A DNA stretch of 64,000 bases from the NCBI GenBank assembly GCA_020310875.1, contig CM035414.1:193928653-193992652 (forward strand), written 5' to 3'. A program made the position numbers and the translations under genes. This DNA comes from Ceratopteris richardii (lineage: Eukaryota; Streptophyta; Polypodiopsida; Polypodiales; Pteridaceae). Positions 1 through 13,025 of this stretch are shown piece by piece. Each line of letters begins with the position of its first letter. The first letter of the stretch is position 1. The notes under the pieces are model-generated. The model had not been told where the DNA came from. It saw nothing but the letters and a program-made list of their open reading frames with translations, and did not search any database.

Positions 1-3000
1 CATCCACTAGGATCCATATATTTGCATTTACCTTCCAAAAAAAAGTTTTTCAACGTACTTCTGCTGCATCATGTAAATACACTAAAATCAGGAACTGAAT
101 CCTGGAACCTGTGACTGAAAACTCACAACTTAGTGTATTATGAACACGGCTGGTTCATCTTTGACTGTACTCAAATCAAATCAACTCAACTCAATTGAAA
201 TCAACTGAAATATGAGTCAAAAATCTATGATGTCATCATATCTTCATCCTTTAAATCCTTCATACCTCTTTCCTTTAGAACTTGGTATAAACATATATGT
301 GCGCACTCCTGAAATATACCTTTCTGAAATATCAAGTTTCTCTTCAATAGAACTCTGGAACCTTCTCCTGAACAGGATCACCTAACAGGAACTTTCTCCA
401 AACATTCTTCTTCTTCCTTCTTCTTTCAAAGCTGGAACATAAAGAGAACCTGACAAAGGAAATATAGGAATACCTGAAATAGGAATACCTGTAGGTGTGA
501 CTCTGCATTCTTTCACATATGGCTGAAAATAAGTCTTGATGTTTCATCACCCCCCTGGATGACTTAACACTAGTATCCAGAATTCTTCAAAGTATATCAG
601 ACTTTATGAATTCTGGAACGTCTTCCTTCATAAATCTGATGTTCAGTGATCAATACCTGTATCTGAAACAAAAATTCTGAACCCTTTTTATTAGCACTGC
701 AGTTGCTAATAGCTTTTCTTGTAAGTCTTCAACTTCCCATATTGTAGAATAAGGTTAGCTGATAAAACCTTGCTGAAAGCATTTTAGGATTCATACCCTT
801 CTGCACATAACAAGTATTTCTATCTCACCCTTCTGCACATAACAAGTATTTCTATCTCTCTGCAACACAAATCTGATAGAATCTGAATCTTTGACTTACT
901 TCTTCCAATGTTAAGAATTTTCACAAACAAAGGATAGACAATTGAGTCATAAATACTCAAGATCATACATGATCTATTCAAGATCAATGATCTCTCTTGT
1001 GTAGAATCTTCTCTTATCAAACCTTCATGACTGAATGTTTGATTTATTACCTGAATGTCTCCAAGTGTCCATGCTTCTCAAAAAGTTGTAAAACTTTTCT
1101 TCAAACAAAGCCTTTCCAAGAATCTGCAATTCTTACTTGAAACATAAGTGGACAAAACTTCTCACCTTGAGAACTCCAAAAGCTGCATGTTGATACTTCA
1201 TAACTTTCATATTTTACCCGAGTGAAATGTGATAGTACCTGCTTGGTTTTCTTTTGGCTAACTCCACTTCTCAATCAAGTAATAGGATCTAATGGATCAC
1301 CTTTTTTAATACAAACATGTATCCAAAAGTCTAGACAATAGAAAAAAATAGATTCTTCAACTGACTGGTACAACAAGTCTGAATTTTTTGAAGTTTCTGA
1401 AAATACTGAATATGAGGTAACCTTTCCAAACATAAAACCCTCAACCCAAGTCTTTAACATCTGCTACAAAAAACTCTTTTACCTCAAGAGTTAGATAAAG
1501 AAGAAATATACTTCTCTGCAACTTGTCATATACCAAGTAGCTCTGTATTGACACTCCAAGAATTCTTTAAGGGAACATATAAGCTGCCTGCTTAAAAAGC
1601 TTCAACATAACTCATACACATATGAGTGCTTTTGTTTCTCTCCATGCAATTCTTTGTCAAATCTACTAAATCATAACCAAGTGTAATGCAAAACAAGAAA
1701 TTGCTTCTTCTTTAAACAAGATGTTCTCGTAGACTTGTCTTTGGATGTAGAGGATAAAATAGGAAAAGTATATGGAAAATATATGAGAAAAGGAAGCTTC
1801 ACTTTTCTTTTGGAAATGATGGACTTTCTTCTTCTGCATCTTTCTTCCACCTGATGATGTTAACATCTTCAAACTTCTCTTCCATACCTTTTGTTTTCTT
1901 CATCTTGAAGTAGCAAATACTCTTGACTTCTTCGAATGAACTTTTCTCTTCCTCTAATGCTAAGAGTAAGAGATAAAACAAACATGATATATAAATGGAA
2001 GTGTGTTTTATCATCTCCTCATATCTCTGAATCGAAATTCTGCTTCAAATGTCTGAAACGACTAAATTCACCAATCTTTTGTCTGAATGATGAATTGCCC
2101 TTCTAGAGTTACCTTCTCTAGATACATTTGTACCTTGATATCCAACCAACTTACAACAGGAAATTGGTTGAAAAACTCATCCCATCTTCACATTTGTCTT
2201 CTTAGATGAACTTTCTTGCCATGAAAGAGATCTCTCAAAACTCTCTAGAAAAAAAACCTCTAGATACCTGTTTTGATGTAGCCTTTAACTTTCAAATAAT
2301 GAAAGTGTACAAAAGCATTTCTTGAAATTCTTCAAATCTCTTCATAACTGCTCTTCTAAGATATGACCTGCAAATGATAATCTAATAGTAGAAAGTGATA
2401 CCTGTGATTTGATGTTGATCTGATTCCTTCATCTTCTCTAAACCATTGTTCTTCCTTGAAGTTGAAGTAGTCTTCTCTTCATCAAGTCTGGGTCTTCAAG
2501 CAATACTTTTGTAAAGTATTTGCATACTCTTCCAAAAATATTTGACTGCTAATAGATCATCAACTTCATACTCCACACTGATGAATACACATGTAACGGA
2601 ATTGTCTAATTCTCAAATCTCTACTCATCTAGATTAAGTGTGTATGTCAAATGTCAAATGTTAGAAGATGCCTTCAAATCATATGTTGTAAATTTGGAAT
2701 TCTGGGAACCTGAGAATATGAATGAGCCTTAATGCATTGATGCCAAAGACCTAAAGCTTTGAAACCAAAGCCTTAGTGCTCTGATACCAAATGTTGGAAG
2801 TGAGGTAGGCCCTTAGGCTCATGTCACAGGTCCATGGTTCCATAGTTCCAGTCATGTACAACATTAATTCCAACAATCTTCCATATTGACAAAACATGAA
2901 CAGAACACAACTTAATCATACAGATGATGAGACAAAGATAGAGAAAGAATAGACGACATGTGTAAGGTTTTACGTAAGCCATCGCTTACTCATAGTATCA

Positions 3001-3474
3001 TATATACCAATGTTCAATGTACAATGTGGGAGCAAAACTCTCAACCACTCTATGTGATGAGAAATAGATGAATGAGTGAATGTACAATGTAACAAACATA
3101 TTCAGATGTATGGGCAGTAATCTGAATATACATGAGATGTGTGACCTAATAGGTTATAGAAGAGTGAATATGAGTGACTGAAAGAGGAAGGATCAGTGTG
3201 AAACTGATAGTCAACAAACCCTCATCTGAACTTAGGCTATGGAAGACCCTAAGTTAGATACGTGTGTGAAAAGATCACATACTTATAAAATAGCATAGAA
3301 TGCTAACAAGTTTGCTGCTAGAAATCCTCAAACTCATGTGAACACACGTTCTCAAACACCTCATCAAATATGCATAAAGCATATACGTACTGTTTCTCTT
3401 GTACCTATGCCGAATAGGACTCCTCCTTATATGAATGCTACAGCCTCCATAAACTTCAAATAGTACCTGTGTGC
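1..3474 (-). mobile_element. K1: partial non-coding long-LTR retrotransposon (LARD-like)
   Basis: This is the first of two copies of a family I call K. Bases 1-2791 match the internal region of K2 (from about 53766) at roughly 85-90% by eye. A primer-binding site complementary to initiator tRNA-Met lies at 2778-2789 (minus sense), followed by an LTR starting TGTTGG at 2792. The LTR matches the K2 LTRs until about 3474, where copia A begins. No gag or pol domain is recognisable on either strand, only short unconserved reading frames, so it fits a large retrotransposon derivative mobilised by another element. It is incomplete: the left LTR lies outside the window. Confidence 0.8.
2792..3474 (-). 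repeat. LTR of K1 (partial)
   Basis: The segment begins TGTTGG directly beside a tRNA-iMet primer site and aligns with the two K2 LTRs at 52126-53467 and 56606-57959. About half the family LTR length is present before the join with copia A. Confidence 0.75.
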
Positions 3475-6110
3475 AAATGTCACCATTGTAGGTTGCTTCT
3501 TACTCAACCAAGATATGCATGAGTCTCCAAGGAAAAAGCAATTACCACTAGTGGACACACAAGTATCATAACAACCAGCCCAATCACTATTTGTAAAAGC
3601 ATGCAAGCATGGCTGAATATCTCTACCATAAAAGAGACCTAAGCTCAAAGTGCCTCGGAGATATCTAAACACATGTTTCATCGTTTGCCAATGTTTAGTG
3701 CCAGAGCTATGCATGAATCAACTCAACTGGGAAACTGCATACTGTATATCTGGCCTTGTGTTGCATGCATATATAAGACATCCCACAGCTTGCTGATAAA
3801 GAGAAGTGTCAAATGCATCACTAGAATCCTCAATTGAGAACCCGAATCCTTTCTCAACTGGTGTGGAAACTGGCTTAGAATCCTCAAAGTCAAAACACTG
3901 AAGTAGTTTTTCAACATACTTTGCTTGATGCATAATAATTCCCCCCTCAAGAGATACAAATTGGATGCCAAGATAGTAGCTCAAAAGACCAAGATAAGTG
4001 ACATCAAAAGTATGCTGCAAATCAGCCATAAGAATCTCAAGTTTTGCATCACATGATTCCTCATAGTCAATGCCATATTGTTGCGCATATCCTTTGGCAA
4101 CTAATCTAGCTTTGTAGCGATCAATGCTACCATCAGATTTTCTCTTAATCTTATAAACCCACTTTGTACCAATGGCATTCTTTCCTTTTGGCAATTCACA
4201 TAACTCCCAATTACCATTCCTATGTATGGAATCCGTTTCTGATTGCATAGCACTCATCCATTGCGGATCATCACATGCATCTTCAAAAGAAAGTGGTTCT
4301 TCATTACATGCTATAGCAATAAGAGAAAAATCCACAAAATTACTTGATGCATGGTGAGAGCTTGATCTTGTTCTACCAAGTAAAGGTGCACTCAATTTGT
4401 TGTCCTGCAAAGTTTGTTTCAGCCACTTTGGCATAGTTTGTGCACTCTTGATAGACATGCGTTCATTATGTAAAACATCTTCAATATGTACATCATGAGT
4501 GGGCTGAATTTCATGTTCATTTTCAGCCATATTTTGATGCAAATGTTCGACCATATGTGGTTGTAAATTTCCACCAGTTTTGACAATTTTTGGCTGAAAA
4601 ATTTCAGCCATGTTTGGCTGGAAATTCTCTGCATTTTCAACACTATTTTGCTAGAATTTTTCAGCCCGTTGAGCCTCAGTTGGCTGGTCTACATGGCCAT
4701 AGTCAAGTGCACCATTTTGGAACAAAGGCATGAGTGTATCGAACACATCTTGTGAGCTAACTGTTGGCTATTTTTTGCATTCAAGTGGAGGAAAAACTGA
4801 ATTTTCAGCAAATACCACATCTCGACTCACAATAATTGTGTTGGTCAATGGATGGTACAATCGATATCCCTTACTTTTAGCACTATAACCAACAAATATA
4901 CATTTCTTTGCCTTGTCATCAAGTATATGATGTTGTTGTGATGGCACAAGAGCATATGCCAAACAACCAAACACACACATATGACCAACCATAGGCTTAT
5001 GACCATTCCAAGCCTCATAAGGAGTGATGACTCTCAATGCTTTTCTAGAGTAGCGATTCAACACATAGTTTGCACACATGACCGCTTCCATCCAAAACTT
5101 ATCAAGAAGGTGCTTTCCTTTAACCATACATCGTGCCATTTCAAGTAGAGTTCTATTTTTACGCTCGGCAACACCATTTCACTGAGGTGTATATGGCACC
5201 GTACATTGGTATGAAATACCTTTTTCAAGAAGAAAAGCATTAAACTCATGTGACATATATTCATCACCACGATCTGTGCGTAGAGTCAAAAGCTTTTGTG
5301 AAGAAAAATTTTCAGCCATAGCTAAAAATGCTTTGAAGCAAGAAAATACCTCATTCTTTGCTTTCATAGGATACACCCATGTATGGCGAGTAGCATCATC
5401 AATGAAGGTAACAAAATATACATGCTTCCCAAAAGATGGAGTCTTGACGGGACCACATACATCACTATGAACGAGCTGCAATTTTCTTGTAGTGTGTGTA
5501 TGACCATCTTTTGGAAAAGAAGCACGATGCATTTTTCCAAGAATGCAACCTTCACATGCATGCTTTTCAATGGACTCAAGTGTAAGCAAACCAATAACCA
5601 TGTCCTTCTTTTGTAAGTAAAGCAAGCTATTGAAGTTCAAGTGACCAAAACGAGCATGCCAAAGCTCCATTTCAGCTATGGAAGAAGTATGAGCAACCAA
5701 GGTACTCCTCTTGTATGTATCCATGCGATACAAACCATTACATAATGTACCGGACATCACGATAACATCACCATTGCTAAAATCATGAACCATACACTTA
5801 TCATCAACAAAGTGTACATGAAGTCCAACTTTGGCAATCAACGGAACTAAAATTAAGTTCTTCTTTATACCGGGCACATACAATGCATTTTTCAAGAGAA
5901 TCACACCTCCATTTGCATTCCTAAGCTCAATTTCTCTTACTCCAATGATAGGATAAGAGGCATTGTTTGCACACACCACATGTCCTCTTTTGGGTGCATC
6001 TTTCAAAGAGGCAAAAAATCTTTTGCATGATGTTAAGTTCTTTGAAGCACCACTATTAAAGAACCAATCCAAATCAGCCTCACTCATAACCATACATTTA
6101 GAATGCAAAG
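3475..6110 (-). pseudogene. pol region of copia A
   Basis: In minus-strand order this holds a retropepsin motif (DSGAS-like, near 6050), the integrase zinc region and core (5200-5650), an integrase C-terminal part (4770-5140), reverse transcriptase pieces (3720-4350) and RNase H (3475-3714). It is broken, and the matching parts of copia B are more complete. Confidence 0.85.
4520..4690 (-). repeat. Degenerate short tandem repeat in integrase-RT linker of copia A
   Basis: The linker repeats a unit of about 27-33 bases containing TTTTCAGCC or TTTCAGCCA (plus strand), translated as variants of AENFQPN. The same array is present in copia B at 31840-32005, so it is a family trait. Confidence 0.6.
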
Positions 6111-7120
6111 AAGCATCATAATGACATGTAACAACACATGCCCAAATCTTTCATTCTTTACATTTGCTGAATTTTCAGCAATAGATATGCCTGATTCCTT
6201 CTTCTTTTCATTGCATTTAGCAAGCTTTCTACACTCATCAATAGTATGACTAGCCTTCCAGCAATATTTGCATCTCTTCTTCTTTTGCAAATCAGCATCA
6301 TTAGAGGAATGAGTGGAAGAGGAAGCTTGAGGCTTTGGTTTTGATGAACCCAAAGCTGAACCATACTTGCTTTTCCCCTTTCGTGAGATAGCAAGTGCTT
6401 GTGTTCCCTCAATCAAACCACTCCTATTCACTCTAGATTGCTCTTCTTGCAAAAGAAGAGACACAACCTCATCAAATGCATACATATTAGGATTTCCTTT
6501 TGGAACCAAATGGAGTGTAGTAGCAAAGCTTTGAAAAGATTCTGATAATCCTTTCAACAATGTAGAAACGAGTGATGCATTCAGAATAATCTCATCTATG
6601 TTTGCCAATTGCTCTTTCAAGTCCTTGATGTGTGTCACATACACATCCACCGACTCATTTTCAGCCATACATACAGCCTCAAGTTGCTTCCTCAAGTATG
6701 CAACACGTGCTTCATTACACACGGCATACAAAGAAGCAAGAGTGTCCCATGCTTGTCATGATGTAGAACATGACCAAATGTGTGGAACTATATGATGCTT
6801 CATAGAAAGCACAATCAAAGAATGAGCTTGAGCATCTTTTCCATCTCATCTAAGCTACTCCTGTGTAGATGGAGAAGGAGAAACCATTGTACTCGAAGAA
6901 AAAGCTCCATTTGTGACAGTAGATTGTGAAGTAGAAGAACCTGGGGGTCCTCGATCTACATCTGCCACTATGTTCCAAAGTTGTTTTGCAAGAAGAACAT
7001 GCTTCATCATGTAAGACCACATCGGATATTTGGTCCCGTCAAGCTTATCTTCAACTTGAAGCATGCTAAACAAGTCATTGCTGCGTGCCATTTCATTAAG
7101 GAACAAGAAAGTGACAAAAT
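6084..7120 (-). pseudogene. gag region of copia A
   Basis: A capsid-like gag (UBN2/DUF4219 type) with a zinc knuckle near 6230-6280 (CKYC, then His and Cys at family spacing). Its relative in copia B is 33108-34040. It lies between the primer site and the protease/integrase region and is a fossil. Confidence 0.8.
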
Positions 7121-7365
7121 CTTCACTTCGACAAAAGCTGAAATGAATGCTGAAATTTTAGCTCACAAATTGTCACGGCAAATCTAACTACACGAATGGC
7201 TTCGAAATGGGGGTAAAACCCCAGCGTACCTTGTGGAAATGTTTCTTGGCTTCTGAAATTCACAGTTCAGTGCTCCGAAGTCGATTCGCACTGTTAAAAG
7301 TGTGCGCATGCCGCGACGTGAAAAACCGAAACTTAGAGAAGGAGCTGAACTTGCTCTGATACCAC

Positions 7366-7657
7366 TATTAGGTGTGTGTAGAAGTGCGAGAGACACACAA
7401 GAAGAAGACACAAGGAGCACAAATGCAGCAAGACACACGAAGAAGATGATGGCTGGAATAGCTCTCTCTATTGATTATGAACTGAACTGAAGTAAGAGCG
7501 GAATAATATCCCTAAGTACAAAGTACCACCACATATGAAAGTATCAAGTATGTGGTAACATGGGGAAAAAACCTCTAGCGAGCACTAGAGTAAAAAGTGC
7601 CCATGTATAGGGAAAAGGTTCACATCAAAGCTACTCAAGGAACACATAAGTGTAACA
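7366..7657 (-). repeat. LTR of copia A
   Basis: This 292-base LTR aligns with the 284-base LTR of copia B at 29773-30056. In element sense its inner end sits one base from a TGGTATCAGAGC primer site, and its outer edge (TGTTAC in element sense) abuts a TGTA microsatellite. Confidence 0.85.
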
Positions 7658-7671
7658 CATATGTGTATTTG

Positions 7672-8004
7672 TATATGTGTGTGTATGTATGTATGTATGT
7701 ATGCATATACATAACCACGAGCATATGCATGGATGCACTTATGTATATCTGTATGTATGTATGTATGTATGTATGTATGTATGTATGTATGTATGCATGC
7801 ATGTATGTATGTATGTATGCATGCATGTATGTATGTATGTATGTATGTATGTATGTATGTATGTATGTATGTATGTATGTATGTATGTATGTATGTATGT
7901 ATCTATGTATGTATGTATGTATGCATGCATGTATGGGAGTGTGTGTATGGATGTATGTATGCATGGCATGCTTTTGAGTGGCCATGTATGTGTATGTATG
8001 TATA
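7672..8004. repeat. TGTA/TGCA microsatellite block
   Basis: A long run of TGTA units with interspersed TGCA, inside a unique frame (GCATATACATAACC on the left, GGGAGTGTGTGTATGG on the right). A shorter version of the same block, frame included, lies at 19255-19425 on the other side of element E. Long reading frames here are artefacts of the repeat. Confidence 0.95.
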
Positions 8005-8085
8005 TGTAGCATTTCCTCAATCACAATCTATCCTCAATCATAAGCTTCTGGTCACTCAAGAATAGTGGAAGAGAGAAAAATATAA
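8005..8085 (-). repeat. Inverted copy of the terminal 80 bases of the E-family LTR
   Basis: Read on the minus strand, this segment matches the 3' end of the E LTR at about 13567-13646, ending GAAATGCTACA. It lies head-on against the left LTR segment of E at 8086, so that LTR is bounded by inverted copies of its own end. Confidence 0.8.
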
Positions 8086-8276
8086 CTTGAACAAGAGAAT
8101 AAAAGTGTCTCTGTGAAATTTTTGTGAATCATGTTTTTAGTACCTCGTTTAGGGCTCTACATTTAGTTCACTATAAGAAAATGCCTTGATTTTATTCTCT
8201 CTCTAGAATTTATAAACTTGTAAGGCTCAAAAGTGATACTTGGAGGTGGATTTTGACCTAGGTCATCTCGAACACT

Positions 8277-8346
8277 ATTTTGTAGATTGAAAAATTGAAT
8301 AAAAGTGTCTCTCACAACCTTAAGCTAATTCCTCACTATTTTTGAG
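8277..8346 (+). repeat. 70-base direct repeat left of copia D
   Basis: This stretch of E LTR sequence (from ATTTTGTAGATTG to CACTATTTTTGAG) occurs again at 12958-13025, immediately right of copia D. A copia target duplication would be only 5 bases. Confidence 0.8.
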
Positions 8347-8794
8347 CTAGGACCGCTGGGGCACTTTTTCCCCTCTTTAGGATGTTTTTTGCCCCCGACT
8401 TGTATATACACCTATAGCCCTAACGGGTTACTTATCTTTGTACATTCTAGTGGTAATACATTCAATATTGTGTGTTGTGCTTCTAGCTTCTTCTTCTTAT
8501 TCCTTATGCTATTTGCGTGCTTTCGTAGACCTTGAACTCTAGCAATTGGTATCAGAGCAAGTTGCTGCTTCATCTAGGGCATCATTGACACCCCTCCGAT
8601 CATAGTCTCAGAATCATATGAATGCACTATCACAGTGCTTGTGCAAGCTATTTCGTCTTTTTGTGCCAAAGATATATATAGGTTTCAATTCTCCAATATA
8701 AGCATGTCGAAGTCTGCTACAGGTCTAGTAGAACTCCTCAGGATAGTTCTGTTCAACTTTTTCAGATACAATCATTTTTTTGAGTCAGGGTATT

Positions 8795-9911
8795 TTAGTC
8801 AATGGCCATGGTTGAAAGCAGTGATGTATTCCGTATGTTGGTTGTTGAGGATAAGTTAGACGGTACCAATTATCCATTGTGGGCTTACATGACGTGACAT
8901 GTATTAGTTGCAAAAGGACTATGGAACATTATGGAGGGTGTTGAAAAACATCCTATTACACCTGCAAATACAAGTATTGAAGCTGATGCAGATGGTGTTG
9001 AAGATGTTGATATTCTTCATATTCATGTTCGTGCTACGATTTCTATTGCACATATTGCACAAAAAATTTAGTGGGAAGGTAGAGATGCCCAAGCACATGC
9101 ATTGATAGCCTTGTCAATCAAATGTGCTATTATTCCTCACATTCGCTCTTATAAAACAACTAAGCATGCTTGGGATACATTTACCACATTGTACCAAGCT
9201 AGGAATGAGTCTCATGTTGCTTACCTCCGAGAACAGTTGGAGAGTGAGCATATGAATGAAGGTGACTCTATGGACAATTTTCTAACAAAGATCAAAGACT
9301 TGAAGGAGCAATTGATTTCTACTGATGAAGTTATACCAGATAGCTCACTTGTGCAGACCATTCTAAATGGTCTTCTTGATTCATATCAGAGTTTTGCTTG
9401 TACTCTTTGTTTGATGATGAAACACAATCCAAATGCATTGTCATTTAAGGAGTTAGTCTCTATTCTATTGTAGGAAGATCAGGCAGAAGGGGTCCATTAT
9501 GCGTGTTGCAGATCAAGCTTTCTTGGCTAGTCAGAAGGGCCAAGGTAAATGAAGCTCATTTAATTAATTAAGCAGAAATCTCCAAACGTTGCACATTTGA
9601 AGAAGGAAGATAAAAATGAGAAGAAATCAAAAAAGAAAAAATTCTTTTATAAGTACTATAAAGGAAACGATCATATCATAAAGAAATATCCAAAATTGGC
9701 TTCAAAAGAGGCAAAGAAAAAAGAGGCTGGAATGGTTGTTGCAGATGCCTCTACACCAAAAATAGAGTGTGCAAATCTTGTGCAGAATGAAGAATGGGCA
9801 TTTACTACTGTTTGCAGTTTTGACCGATCTTCTCATGAGCAGTGTATGTCTGTAGTAGACTCAGATGTTTGGTATTTTGATAGTGGGGCAACCAAACATA
9901 TTACCTCGTAA
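8795..9911 (+). pseudogene. gag and protease start of copia D
   Basis: It begins with an MAMVESSDVF-like start and KLDGTNYPLW, continues through a UBN2-like capsid (9102-9473) and a degenerate nucleocapsid (9597-9730), and ends at a retropepsin motif, WYFDSGATKHITS, near 9870-9911. Fossil coding sequence. Confidence 0.8.
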
Positions 9912-12785
9912 CACAGTTTCTTCACTTCACTTGAGCCTGCCCCTACAGGGAATATGGAGTTGGTAAGATCATTCTAACTACTGCTGATGGTAGTTCTTTC
10001 ACTTTGTTGAATGCTTTGTTTGTGCCAGGGATCAAGGAAAATCTATTATTAGTTTTTGCATTAGCTAAGATTGTCTTGGTTGTGAAATTTGTTGATGACA
10101 CATGTACAATTCATGATCTATCAACTGGCAACATGATTATTGCTTTTGGCATTTTATGTCGTGGGTTGTTTAAGCTCATAGACTATGAAAAATCTATGAA
10201 TGATGCAACATGTGCAGTACATGATTCTCAGGCTATGTCAGATGCAAAGCTTTGGCATGCACGCTTTGGTCATCTGAATTTTCTAGTTTTCTATGCCTGT
10301 AGAAATCTGAAATGGTGTCCTCTTTGCCCAAACTTTAGGCACCCGCAAAACATGTCTGTGAGGGCTGTATTTTGGGCAAAATGTAGCATTCCTCCTTTCC
10401 AAGAGATGGTTCAGTTCGAGCTACTCAGAAATTGCAGCTTGTTCACAGTGATATCTGTGGTCCTATATAGACACCCTCTTTTGGAAACTATCTTTACTTC
10501 GTGACTTTCATTGATGATTTTTCCAAGCATGCATGGGTATATCCATTGACAACAAAGTCCAAAGTGTTCATGTGCTTCAAACAATTTTTTATTTTGGCTA
10601 AAAATCTATGAGTATGTAAAATGGGCACCCTCCGTTTTGATCGAGGGGGGGAATATATGCCTTCTGACTTTAATGCATTTCTGGTTGAACGTGGGATAAA
10701 AAATCAGTGTATAGTGCTGTACACACCTCAACATAATGGAGTTGCTGAACGAAAGAACAGATCACACATGGAGACGACGAGGTTCATGGTCAAGAGTTAG
10801 GTTTTACCACATAGTTTTTGGCTTAAGGCTGTCATGTGTGCAACATATATACTTAACAGGTGTCCCACTAAAGCACTGCAATCTATCACTCCATATGAGG
10901 CCTGGAATGGTCACAAGCTATCTGTTGTTCATCTGTGTGTTTTTGGTTGTCTGGCATATGCATTAGTGTCTGAACAACATCACATGAAATTGGATGATAA
11001 AGCAGTAAAATGTAATTTTGTTGGGTATAGTTTTGAAAGCAAAGGCTATCTTCTGTATCATCCATAGACTAAACGTACTTTGGTTAGTTGTGATGTTGTT
11101 TTTATGGAAGATGTTATTCAGCCTTTACTTTCATGTACGAAGGAGATATCTATTAGCTCCAAAGACATGTATGATACTTTGCTGCCTCTTTTTACAGGTG
11201 GACAATCTAGTGCTAGTCCTATTGAGGCAACTTCTCAACCTTTACAAGTTTCATGTGATGATGTAGATCATTCCATTTCTGATGCAGATTTGCATGATGC
11301 ACTTGTTGATGAGAGAGGTGATATTGAGGAGGCAAAGGCTATGCCAAAATTTCTAGTGCAGACTTTGCATGACAGCAAATTAGATGCACCTTTGTCATAC
11401 CATAGTTGTTCACACTCTCATAATGCCTTTTTTGCATTAGATTGTTATGCTATGGCTGCCTCTAGTCTCTACGATGAGACTGAGCTTGTTTCATTTGATG
11501 AAGCACAAAATTCTGAACATTGGATGGCTGCAATGCAATGTGAATATGATGCTATCATGAAAAATGGTACCTCGTCTTTATGTGACTTGTCTCCTGGCAA
11601 GAAGGCCATTGGCACTAAGTGGGTATACAAGCTAAAGCATAAATCTGATGGAATAGTTGATAGGTATACGACTAGGCTTGTTGGAAAGAGTTATATGCAG
11701 AAAAGAGGCATTGATTTTGATGAAACCTTTGCACCTACATGTCGTATGACTACTGTTCGTAGCATCTGTGTGCTTGCAGCTCATCATGGTTGGAATGTAC
11801 ATCTGTTGGACATTAAAACAATATTTCTGAATGGTGAATTGCATGAAGAAGTGTATGTTTTTTAGCCTAGTGGTTTTGTGCAGAAAGGGCATGAAAACCA
11901 AGTGTGTAGGCTAAAGAAGTCATTATGTGGTTTAAAGCAAGCACCACGTGCTTGGTACGAAAAGATAGATCGCTATCTGCTTGCACATGGTTTTGAGAAT
12001 AGTCCAACTGAAAACACCTTATATGTTAACCGTGCTAATGATGTGCTTCTGATCATTGTTGTGTATGTTGATGACATGCTGCTCATTGGTCCTCATGAGA
12101 AGCATATTGCTGAATTCAAGGCTGATTTGCATGCCTCATTTGAGATGTCTGATTTGGGGCATTTGCATCATTATTTGGACATTCAATTTATGCAAGTTGA
12201 TGCTCGATTAGCAGGCTGTTGGATGCTTTATTTACTTATGCATTACTCAACCATATATTCAATTTGTTGTGTCATAGATGCATAGGTTTATGGATTGCCC
12301 ATGTGTCAAGCATTGGAAGGCAGTTAAGCGCATCTTTCGCTACTTGAGTGGTACCCGACTAATTGGGTTGTTTTCTCCCAAGGGAGGATCACTACCGCCA
12401 GATTTGCATGCTTTTTTTTTACTCTGATTGGGCTAGTTGCTATGACACTTGTGTGTCCACTAGTGGTTTTTGCTTCATGCATGGTAGCTCATGCATATCT
12501 TGGGTAAGCAAGAGGCAACCTAATGTGGCCACTTCCAGTTGTGATATTGAGTACAGGGCAGCTTTCACAGTGACTGTTGAGTGTGTGTGGCTCAGATGCC
12601 TTATGGCTGATTTGGGTGTTGGTCACTCTTCTGCCACTACCATCTCCATTGACAGTCAATGGACATTTATAGTTGCAAGGAACCCTGTGTTCCATGCTCG
12701 CACTAAGAACATTGAGGTGCATTATCATTCTGTCAAGGAGAGGTTCTTTGCTGGAGAGATCAGCTTAGCATATGTGCCAAAGTAG
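9912..12785 (+). pseudogene. pol region of copia D
   Basis: In order: integrase zinc region (LWHARFGH near 10250), integrase core (10430-10760), integrase tail with TPYEAWNGHK (10830-11070), reverse transcriptase (11500-12200, with YVDDMLLIG near 12070) and RNase H (12400-12785, with SWVSKRQPN). It is broken and old. Confidence 0.85.
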
Positions 12786-12957
12786 GAGAACATTGCAGAC
12801 CTTTTCATGAAGGCTCTGCCTAGGGAGAAATTTGAAGCTTTTCGCAAAGCTTTGGGCTTACTTTCTTTTGTGGATTGATTCCACATAGCTTGGCACTTCC
12901 TTATAAATGAATGCTAGCTCCTTATGTGTGTGCTTCTGCAGACCTTGAACTCCAACA

Positions 12958-13025
12958 ATTTTGTAGATAAAAAAATTGAATAAAAGTGTCTCACAAGCTT
13001 AAGCTAATTCCTCACTATTTTTGAG
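12958..13025 (+). repeat. 70-base direct repeat right of copia D
   Basis: Partner of 8277-8346. It continues directly into the rest of the E LTR, so it is both LTR sequence and a flank duplicate. Confidence 0.8.

Larger units (their letters stand above)
3475..7657 (-). mobile_element. Copia A: Ty1-copia element, broken
   Basis: A Ty1-copia fossil read on the minus strand, in the order LTR (7366-7657), primer site (7353-7364), gag, protease, integrase, reverse transcriptase and RNase H. It is the same family as copia B at 29773-45488, with the same LTR and near-identical protein segments. Gag is recognised by KLDGTKYPMWSYMM and a CX2CX4HX4C knuckle, integrase by LWHARFGHLNF and the later HSDVCGPV, and reverse transcriptase by GTKWVYKIKRKSDG. 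It is broken, with roughly five or more interruptions, and lacks its downstream LTR where it meets K1. It is older than K2, M and J judging by its decay. Confidence 0.9.
8351..12957 (+). mobile_element. Copia D: Ty1-copia element, broken
   Basis: A Ty1-copia fossil on the plus strand inside the left LTR of gypsy E. A left LTR of about 195 bases (8351-8544) is followed by a TGGTATCAGAGC primer site (8547-8558), gag, protease, integrase, reverse transcriptase and RNase H. The right LTR is a short segment ending in CCAACA at 12957. Its proteins resemble those of A and B (for example KLDGTNYPLWAYM, LWHARFGHLNF) but its LTR differs. Another D-family LTR lies at 51391-51729. It is broken, with around ten interruptions. 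Confidence 0.88.

Noticed and set aside
7597-8065. Overlapping frames of repeated Tyr-Val-Cys-Met or Tyr-Ile-His-Thr
   Set aside because: They are TGTA microsatellite translations in several frames and both strands.
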